Shown here in pieces: positions 1 to 4,813 of a stretch of 6,916 nt of DNA (position 1 is its first letter; each line of letters opens with the position of its first letter). Location of the stretch: NCBI GenBank assembly GCA_050287725.1, contig JBNKCL010000048.1, positions 1-6,916 of the forward strand, in the 5' to 3' direction. Both the position numbers and the translations under genes were made by a program. The notes beneath the pieces are model-generated. The model saw nothing but the letters and a program-made list of their open reading frames with translations, was not told the DNA's origin and did not search any database. Origin of the DNA: CBFDBF01 sp050287725 (GTDB taxonomy: Bacteria > Pseudomonadota > Gammaproteobacteria > Chromatiales > Chromatiaceae).

Positions 1-896
1 GTGATGGTGTGCTCCACCTGAATCCGGGTGTTCATCTCCATAAAATAAAACCGGTCCATGTCGTCCAGCAGAAACTCCACGGTACCGGCATTGGTATACC
101 CCACCGCCTTGGCCGCAATCACCGACAGACCGCCGATATACTGGCGCTGAGCCTCGTCCAGCTGCGGCGAGGGAGCGATCTCCACCAGCTTCTGGTTGCG
201 GCGCTGAATGGAGCAGTCCCGCTCATATAGATGAATGGCGTTCCCTTCGTTGTCCGCCAGCACCTGGACCTCGATATGGCGGGGATTGACGATGCATTTT
301 TCAAGAAACACGTCCGCCCGCCCGAACGCCTTGGTGGCCTCGGAGATGACCCGTTTGTAGTTTTTCCGGAGATCCGCCGGCCGATCGCAGCGCCGGATAC
401 CCCGGCCGCCGCCGCCCGAGGTGGCCTTCAGCATGACCGGATAACCGAGCACCGATGCCACATCCAGGGCATCCTCCAGGCTCTCCAGATTCCCTTCCGA
501 GCCGGGCGTCACCGGCAGACCTGCCGCCTTCATGGCGTTACGCGCCTCGGTCTTGTCCCCCATACGCCGGATCACGTCCGCGCTCGGACCGATAAAGGCG
601 ACCCCGCGGCGCTCGCACGCCTCCGCCAATTGCGGATTCTCCGACAGGAAGCCGTAACCGGGGTGCACGGCGTCACATCCGGTGGCCACCGCCAGGTTGG
701 CGATGCGGTGTACGTTGAGATAACCCGCCAGCGGATCGGCCCCCAGACTGTAGGCTTCATCCGCCTTTTTGACATGCAGGGAGTAGCGATCCACATCGGA
801 ATAAATGGCGACGGAACGGATTCCCATCTCCGCACAGGCGCGAATGATACGAACCGCGATCTCGCCGCGGTTGGCGATCAGGATCTTCTGGAACAT
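1..896 (-). CDS. pycA: Biotin carboxylase, pyruvate carboxylase subunit A type (3' end cut by window)
   Basis: This enzyme carboxylates biotin on a partner carrier protein, using ATP and bicarbonate. In the two-subunit pyruvate carboxylase the partner carries the carboxyltransferase and biotin domains and the product is oxaloacetate. The visible 298 codons start at ATG 896-894, preceded by a GGGGA ribosome-binding site. They open with the N-terminal signature KILIANRGEIAVRI (residues 4-17), followed by HPGYGFLSEN (78-87). The ATP-grasp part shows K115, K157, the glycine loop GGGGRG (161-166), ERDCSIQRRNQK (225-236), E274, E287 and MNTRIQVEH (288-296). The texts ATSGGGGRGIRRC and HTIT, where AccC has HPVT, match PycA-type subunits better than the fatty-acid enzyme AccC. 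N234 replaces the histidine found in AccC, as I recall for PycA proteins. The full protein should be about 470 residues, so the C-terminal third lies outside. AccC or another acyl-CoA carboxylase subunit remains possible. Confidence 0.9.
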   Translation of the reverse strand, partial: MFQKILIANRGEIAVRIIRACAEMGIRSVAIYSDVDRYSLHVKKADEAYSLGADPLAGYLNVHRIANLAVATGCDAVHPGYGFLSENPQLAEACERRGVAFIGPSADVIRRMGDKTEARNAMKAAGLPVTPGSEGNLESLEDALDVASVLGYPVMLKATSGGGGRGIRRCDRPADLRKNYKRVISEATKAFGRADVFLEKCIVNPRHIEVQVLADNEGNAIHLYERDCSIQRRNQKLVEIAPSPQLDEAQRQYIGGLSVIAAKAVGYTNAGTVEFLLDDMDRFYFMEMNTRIQVEHTI

Positions 897-943
897 AAAC
901 TTCCCCACGAGTTCGGGCTTTTGGCCCTTTGTTTTGGATTAGG

Positions 944-972
944 AAGATAACGTGTTCCGCCCCGCCTGCAAA
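944..972 (-). promoter_or_regulatory. Candidate sigma70-like promoter for the biotin carboxylase gene
   Basis: Read on the minus strand, TTTGCA (four of six to TTGACA) is followed after 17 bases by TATCTT (four of six to TATAAT). This would start transcription roughly 45 to 55 bases upstream of the ATG at 896. A better -35 hexamer, TTGACA (981-986 in plus coordinates), lies just upstream but has no matching -10 at 16 to 18 bases. The call rests on hexamer matches alone. Confidence 0.35.
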
Positions 973-994
973 GTGAAAATTGTCAATTTCTCAC
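973..994. repeat. Imperfect inverted repeat upstream of the biotin carboxylase gene
   Basis: The arms GTGAAAATTG (973-982) and CAATTTCTCAC (984-994) are complementary around T983, with one unpaired base (C990). The inner six base pairs AAATTG/CAATTT are perfect. The repeat touches the upstream edge of the candidate biotin carboxylase promoter and contains a TTGACA on the minus strand, so it is placed like an operator. The one-base bulge breaks exact dyad symmetry in duplex DNA, which counts against a simple dimer site. No known regulator motif was recognised. Confidence 0.4.
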
Positions 995-1085
995 CGATTC
1001 CGGGCATCCAAAACAGTTCGGAACCCATTGAAAAACCGTAAAATCCCCCCAGGAACGGGGCAGATCGCGCCGATTTCGTAACCAG

Positions 1086-1114
1086 TTCCCTAATTGCGGG
1101 ATTTGACCTATGAT
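1086..1114 (+). promoter_or_regulatory. Candidate promoter for the GNAT-peptidase / ligase operon
   Basis: TATGAT at 1109-1114 matches five of six bases of a -10 box. The hexamer 17 bases upstream, TTCCCT (1086-1091), matches only three of six of a -35 box. Transcription would start near 1121 and give a leader of about 145 bases before the ATG at 1268. A second possible -10, TAAAAT (1039-1044), has an equally weak -35 (TTCGGA, 1017-1022, 16-base spacing). Neither is convincing alone; if one is used, an activator may help. Confidence 0.3.
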
Positions 1115-1226
1115 TCAGCCGCGGTCGCTGTTTTCCGGAACGGGACCGACGGCCTGACGCGGTTCTTCCCTACCGACCGCTGCTCCCGAAATTCGCATCC
1201 GGCCCGATGTGAGAGACCCTACTACC

Positions 1227-1271
1227 ATGCGCCCGCATCGCAACCCTGCCCGGTTTCCCATTCAGCCATGA
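1227..1271 (+). CDS. Possible 14-codon leader ORF overlapping the next start (ATGA)
   Basis: ATG 1227 opens a frame of 14 codons, rich in Arg and Pro (MRPHRNPARFPIQP), ending at TGA 1269-1271. That stop shares bases with the ATG of the GNAT-peptidase gene at 1268 in an ATGA overlap, a classic arrangement for translational coupling. A weak GAGAG stands 11 bases upstream of this ATG, while the main gene has no purine-rich ribosome-binding site of its own. I recognise no similarity to known leader peptides. It may be chance. Confidence 0.25.
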   Translation: MRPHRNPARFPIQP

Positions 1272-2419
1272 GCGGCCGCCGGCACCGAATCGAGATCCGT
1301 CCGGCGCTGCTCAAGGACCTGCCGTCTCTGGTGGCGCTGGAAGAGGAGTGCTTCGAAGGCGATCGCATCAGCCGCCGACAGTTTCGCTATCTCATCACCA
1401 AGGCGAAGGCGTCCCTGCTGGTGGCGGAGCTGGACGAAGTGCTGCTCGGGGACATCGTACTGCTCTACTCCCGGGGCACCTCCATGGCCCGGCTCTACTC
1501 CATCGCGGTGGCGCCGCATGCGCGCGGCCGGGGAATCGCGCGCGCGCTGGCGGAGGCGGCCGAAGCAACCGCCTGGGAACATCATAAGGTCTATCTCCGA
1601 TTGGAGATCCGCAAAGACAACGACGCCTCCATCGCCCTGTTCCGGGGTCTGGGCTACCGCAAGATCGGCGAATACACCGGTTATTATGAAGACGGCATGG
1701 ATGCCTGGCGGTTCGAGAAAAACCTCGCCCCCCATCTCCAGCCGGATCTGCGCAAAACCGCCTACTACGAACAGACGCTGGACTTCACCTGCGGCGCCGC
1801 AGCCCTGATGATGGCGATGAAGACCCTCGACTCCGGGATCGAGCTCACCCGCAACCTGGAACTACGGCTCTGGCGGGAAGCCACCACCATCTTCATGACC
1901 TCCGGACACGGCGGCTGCGGTCCGTTCGGGCTGGCGCTGGCGGCCGCGCACCGCGGTTTCCGCACCGAGATCTATCTCAACGATCAGGGAGGAGTCATGC
2001 TCGCCGACTCGGTGCGCAGCGACGAAAAAAAAGAGGTGATGCGACTGGTCCAGGAGGAGATGGAGCAGGAAGCGAGCGAACTCGGCATCCCGGTGCGTTA
2101 CGGCGGGATCACGGTGGACGAGTTGCAAAATATGTTCGATGCCGGCGGTATCCCGCTGGTGCTGATCAGTTCCTGGCTGGTGTACGGCGAGAAGTTTCCG
2201 CACTGGGTGGTAGTGACCGGCTTTGACGATCATTTCATCTACTCCCACGACCCGTTCGTGGACTACGATGAAGGCGAGACTCCCACCGACTCCATCAATA
2301 TGCCGATACCGAGAGAGCAGTTCGAGCGCATGACCCGTTACGGAAAGGCGCGGCTACAGGCGGTTGTGGTGCTCTACCCCGCCGGCAGGAAAAGAGCCAA
2401 GAGAAAACCGAGGCAATAG
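1268..2419 (+). CDS. GNAT acyltransferase fused to a C39-like cysteine peptidase
   Basis: The protein has 383 residues from ATG 1268, chosen because the GNAT fold begins at once (RIEIRPALLKDL, residues 7-18). Residues 8-150 form a RimI-like GNAT domain; the acetyl-CoA loop is VAPHARGRGIARAL (81-94), followed by LEIRKDNDASIALFRGLGY (112-130). A short linker leads to a C39-like papain-fold peptidase domain (about 166-372). It has the oxyanion glutamine Q169 six residues before the nucleophile C175 (FTCGAAALMM), then H312 (PHWVVVTGFD) and D328 (SHDPF), so the catalytic set looks complete. There is no signal peptide or membrane segment, so it is probably cytosolic, unlike C39 domains of bacteriocin exporters. 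The tail is basic (KRAKRKPRQ). The gene ends 5 bases before the ligase gene, an evident operon. By family logic it would acylate an amine and cleave a peptide or isopeptide bond; the substrate is unknown. Codons 252-256 contain a run of eight A. Confidence 0.88.
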   Translation: MSGRRHRIEIRPALLKDLPSLVALEEECFEGDRISRRQFRYLITKAKASLLVAELDEVLLGDIVLLYSRGTSMARLYSIAVAPHARGRGIARALAEAAEATAWEHHKVYLRLEIRKDNDASIALFRGLGYRKIGEYTGYYEDGMDAWRFEKNLAPHLQPDLRKTAYYEQTLDFTCGAAALMMAMKTLDSGIELTRNLELRLWREATTIFMTSGHGGCGPFGLALAAAHRGFRTEIYLNDQGGVMLADSVRSDEKKEVMRLVQEEMEQEASELGIPVRYGGITVDELQNMFDAGGIPLVLISSWLVYGEKFPHWVVVTGFDDHFIYSHDPFVDYDEGETPTDSINMPIPREQFERMTRYGKARLQAVVVLYPAGRKRAKRKPRQ

Positions 2420-2424
2420 GAACG
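2410..2424 (+). promoter_or_regulatory. Ribosome-binding region of the ligase gene, inside the end of the upstream gene
   Basis: GAGG (2410-2413) lies 11 bases before ATG 2425, and AGGA (2418-2421) lies 3 bases before it. Both overlap or touch the stop codon TAG (2417-2419) of the GNAT-peptidase gene. Ribosomes finishing the first gene are therefore placed to start the second, which supports coupled translation and fixes the start at 2425. Confidence 0.55.
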
Positions 2425-3906
2425 ATGTCCGAACATATCATCCTGGTGGAACAGAAACATTTCTGGAAACCCCACTTCCCGGATTACCAGGTCGTAACCG
2501 CAAAGGAGTATCTCTCCGATCCCCGATGGCCGGCAATGCGCGACCTGCGCATCATCAACCTCTGCCGCACCCATCGCTACCTGGGCACCGGCTACTACTG
2601 CTCGCTGCTGGCGGAGGCGCGCCGTCATAAGGTGATCCCCAGCGTGCGGACCATCCAGGACCTGCGCAGCAAATCGCTTTACAGTCTGGACACCGGCGAC
2701 CTGGACGGGCGGGTGAATCGCATCCTCAACCGCCGCAAGATGGATATCGAAACCACGGCGTTCGAAATCACCGTAATCTTCGGACAATGCCGCAACAAAG
2801 ACATGCAGCCGTTTGCGCGGGAACTGTTCGAACTGTTCCGCGCGCCGCTCATCAAGGTGGAGTTCCGGCGCGATCCGAAGTGGCGTCTCGCCAGTATCAA
2901 ACCGATCGCCTTACAGAACCTTCCGGAAGATCGGGAAGAGTTGTTCTTCGAGGCCCTGCAGGAACACCTGCGCAAGCGCTGGCGTCGCTCCATATCGAAG
3001 CGCGATCCACGCTACGAACTGGCGATCCTGTACAACCCGGAAGAGTCATGGCCGCCCTCCGACCGGAAGGCGTTGAGCAACTTCATCCGGGCCGCCAAGG
3101 ACCACGGCATCCGGGCCGAACTCATCACCCCGAAGGATTACTCGCGGCTGGCGGAGTACGACGCCCTGTTCATCCGCGAGACTACCGAAATCGACCACCA
3201 CACCTACCGTTTCTCCCGCAAGGCGGCCAGCGAAAGCATGGTGGTGATCGACGATCCGGACTCCATTCTTCGCTGCACCAACAAGATCTACCTGGCGGAG
3301 TTGTTACGCAGCCATCGGGTACCCACCCCGCAGACCATGATCCTGCAGCAAGGCGGCCTGGACGAACTGGAGCGCCAAATCCCCTACCCCGTGGTGCTCA
3401 AGGTGCCGGACGGCTCCTTCTCGCGCGGCGTGTTCAAGGTGGAGAATCGCAAAAAGCTGGAAACCGTCACCCGCAAACTGTTCAAGGAGTCGGAACTGCT
3501 GATCGCCCAGGCCTTCGCCTACACCGACTTCGACTGGCGGGTGGGCATCCTCAACCGCCAGCCGCTCTATGTCTGCAAATACTTCATGGCGGAGGATCAC
3601 TGGCAGATCATCAACTACGAAAACTCCGGCGATGAGGGTGCCTATGTCACCCTGTCCGTGGAGGAGGCGCCGGTAGAGGTGGTGAAGACCGCCCTCAAGG
3701 CCGCCAATCTCATCGGCGACGGTCTCTACGGCGTGGATCTGAAACAGACCTCCAAGGGCGTGGTGGTGATCGAGGTCAATGACAACCCCAGCATCGATGC
3801 CGGGGTGGAGGACAAGGTGTTGGGCACGGGGCTTTACAGCGCCATCATGGGCGAGTTTCTGCGGCGGCTGGAGCTGAAACGCCAGGGGCAGAACCCGGCC
3901 GCCTGA
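2425..3906 (+). CDS. RimK-family ATP-grasp ligase with N-terminal RLAN domain
   Basis: This 493-residue protein is an ATP-dependent carboxylate-amine ligase by family: a carboxylate is activated as acyl phosphate and joined to an amine, often an amino acid or peptide. Residues 1 to about 165 match the RLAN domain found before some RimK-type ATP-grasps, with the conserved-looking stretch CRTHRYLGTGYYCSLLAEAR (47-66). Residues 195-275 form the pre-ATP-grasp part. The ATP-grasp fold follows, with K287 (CTNK), K326 (VVLK), the serine/glycine loop DGSFSRGV (329-336), R372 (DWRVGIL), and the metal ligands D438 (GVDLK), E450 and N452 (VIEVNDNPSID). All expected active-site residues are present. It is much longer than RimK proper (about 300 residues), which glutamylates ribosomal protein S6, and no rpsF lies nearby, so the name rimK is not given. 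Its partner is the acyltransferase-peptidase 5 bases upstream. The acceptor and the added residue cannot be read from the sequence. Confidence 0.9.
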   Translation: MSEHIILVEQKHFWKPHFPDYQVVTAKEYLSDPRWPAMRDLRIINLCRTHRYLGTGYYCSLLAEARRHKVIPSVRTIQDLRSKSLYSLDTGDLDGRVNRILNRRKMDIETTAFEITVIFGQCRNKDMQPFARELFELFRAPLIKVEFRRDPKWRLASIKPIALQNLPEDREELFFEALQEHLRKRWRRSISKRDPRYELAILYNPEESWPPSDRKALSNFIRAAKDHGIRAELITPKDYSRLAEYDALFIRETTEIDHHTYRFSRKAASESMVVIDDPDSILRCTNKIYLAELLRSHRVPTPQTMILQQGGLDELERQIPYPVVLKVPDGSFSRGVFKVENRKKLETVTRKLFKESELLIAQAFAYTDFDWRVGILNRQPLYVCKYFMAEDHWQIINYENSGDEGAYVTLSVEEAPVEVVKTALKAANLIGDGLYGVDLKQTSKGVVVIEVNDNPSIDAGVEDKVLGTGLYSAIMGEFLRRLELKRQGQNPAA

Positions 3907-3910
3907 CGGA

Positions 3911-4687
3911 TTACTCTTCCGCTTCCCGCGATTGCCGGTAATGACGGGCGAAGTGGCCGGCGGTGCGTCCGCTCCGTACCCCGCGGGCCTGCGCGAACCG
4001 CAATGCGGCACGGTGCAGCTCCTCCCGGTCGCCGGCAAACTCCGGCAGATGGCTCTCCACCATGCGCAGATAGGTCTCCTGATTCACCGGATGGAACGAG
4101 AGCCAGAGCCCGAATCGGTCCGAGAGGGCGATCTTCTCCTCCAGCGAGTCGGCAAGATGCAGTTCCTCCCCCACCACCCGGCTCTCCCGGTTCTCTGACA
4201 TGAATTCCGGCAACAGATGGCGTCGGTTGGAGGTGGCGTAGATCAGGATATTCTCCGGCGGCACCTCGATGGAACCGTCCAGCACCGTCTTCAGCGCCTT
4301 ATAGTTCCCTTCGCCCGCCTCGAAGGTAAAATCGTCGCAAAAGATGATGAAGCGCTGCGGCTGCTCCCGCAGCTCATCCACGATCTCCGGCAACACCAGC
4401 AGATCATCCCGGTCCACCTGCACCACCCGCAGGCCGCGTGGGTGAAACTCGTTCAGCACCGCCTTCACCAGAGAGGACTTTCCGGTGCCGCGCGCGCCCC
4501 ACAGCAACACATTGTGGGCCGGACGCCGTTCCAGGAACGCAACGGTGTTCTGAACCAACCGCCCCTTCTGGGTGTCGATGCCCACCAAATCGTCGAGCCG
4601 GATCGGATCGAGCTCTCGCACCGGGCGCAGCCGCCCGCTCTGGTGTCGCCAGATCGCCGCCAGGATGGTGTTCCAGTCGATGCTCAT
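3911..4687 (-). CDS. DUF815-family AAA-type ATPase
   Basis: The 258-residue protein is a P-loop ATPase of the DUF815 family, whose cellular role is not established. Walker A is GARGTGKS (64-71), Walker B is FIIFCDD (113-119), a sensor-1-like ATSN stands at 151-154 and a conserved arginine in SDRFG at 189-193. The stretch RLDDLVGIDTQK (30-41) before Walker A is typical of the family as I remember it. There is no signal peptide or membrane segment, so it is cytosolic. The start ATG 4687-4685 has AGGA 6 bases upstream and a good promoter in the 126-base gap behind pbpC. Its stop codon is 4 bases from that of the convergent ligase gene. It lies downstream of pbpC on the same strand, so readthrough from pbpC is possible. 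A loader or remodelling function is only a guess from the AAA fold. Confidence 0.9.
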   Translation of the reverse strand: MSIDWNTILAAIWRHQSGRLRPVRELDPIRLDDLVGIDTQKGRLVQNTVAFLERRPAHNVLLWGARGTGKSSLVKAVLNEFHPRGLRVVQVDRDDLLVLPEIVDELREQPQRFIIFCDDFTFEAGEGNYKALKTVLDGSIEVPPENILIYATSNRRHLLPEFMSENRESRVVGEELHLADSLEEKIALSDRFGLWLSFHPVNQETYLRMVESHLPEFAGDREELHRAALRFAQARGVRSGRTAGHFARHYRQSREAEE

Positions 4688-4693
4688 GCGAAA

Positions 4694-4697
4694 TCCT
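4694..4697 (-). promoter_or_regulatory. Ribosome-binding site of the DUF815 gene
   Basis: On the minus strand AGGA stands 6 bases before ATG 4687. It is the clearest Shine-Dalgarno match in the window and supports this start over later ones. Confidence 0.65.
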
Positions 4698-4720
4698 GCA
4701 TTGTGCCGTGATCTTCCCTT

Positions 4721-4749
4721 ATTGGAGACGTTCCCGACGGCCCCGTCAA
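4721..4749 (-). promoter_or_regulatory. Sigma70-like promoter of the DUF815 gene
   Basis: On the minus strand TTGACG (five of six to the -35 consensus) is followed after exactly 17 bases by TCCAAT (four of six to the -10). Transcription would begin about 25 bases before the ATG at 4687. This is the best promoter match in the window and suggests that the ATPase can be expressed independently of pbpC. Confidence 0.5.
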
Positions 4750-4753
4750 CCGG

Positions 4754-4808
4754 ATGCCGGAAACCACCTTCGTTACAGCCAAAACGGCTTCCAACATAGC
4801 GCCGGCAT
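4754..4808 (-). terminator. Weak inverted repeats after pbpC
   Basis: ATGCCGG (4754-4760) and CCGGCAT (4802-4808) are perfect 7-base inverted arms separated by 41 bases. Inside them AGCC and GGCT form a 4-base-pair hairpin with a GTTTT loop on the minus strand. No run of T follows either hairpin, so this is not a standard intrinsic terminator. It may partly terminate or protect the pbpC transcript before the DUF815 promoter, or mean nothing. Confidence 0.2.
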
Positions 4809-4813
4809 GGAGC

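Larger units (their letters stand above)
897..1267. other. Divergent intergenic region
   Basis: This 371-base gap separates the minus-strand biotin carboxylase gene from the plus-strand GNAT-peptidase gene, so it should hold the control signals of both. I see candidate promoters for each direction, an imperfect inverted repeat (973-994), a small hairpin with a T-rich flank (915-934) and a possible 14-codon leader ORF (1227-1271). The frame of the downstream gene is open upstream to a TTG at 1094. The 58 residues this would add are rich in Ser, His, Cys and Arg and look like translated non-coding DNA. No RNA gene or known riboswitch was recognised. Confidence 0.6.

Noticed and set aside
915..934. 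GGGC/GCCC hairpin followed by TTTGTTTT on the plus strand, terminator-like
   Set aside because: The stem is only 4 base pairs and no plus-strand gene lies upstream that would need a terminator. It sits in the 5' leader of the minus-strand biotin carboxylase gene.
231..950. 239-codon open frame on the plus strand
   Set aside because: It lies antisense to the biotin carboxylase, which has a full set of family motifs. The translation is rich in Arg, His and Gly and matches nothing I recognise.
1045..1060. CCCC/GGGG hairpin in the intergenic region
   Set aside because: It is a short homopolymer pairing without flanking support, expected by chance in GC-rich DNA.
1094..1267. Upstream extension of the GNAT-peptidase gene from TTG 1094
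   Set aside because: The 58 extra residues look non-coding, there is no ribosome-binding site, and the GNAT fold begins directly after ATG 1268.
2787..3635. 282-codon open frame on the plus strand inside the ligase gene
   Set aside because: It is an out-of-frame shadow of the RimK-family ligase, with Pro/Arg/Gly-rich translation typical of shifted GC-rich coding DNA.
3304..4038. 244-codon open frame on the minus strand across the convergent junction
   Set aside because: It is antisense to the ligase and overlaps the 3' end of the DUF815 gene in another frame. It has no recognisable domain.
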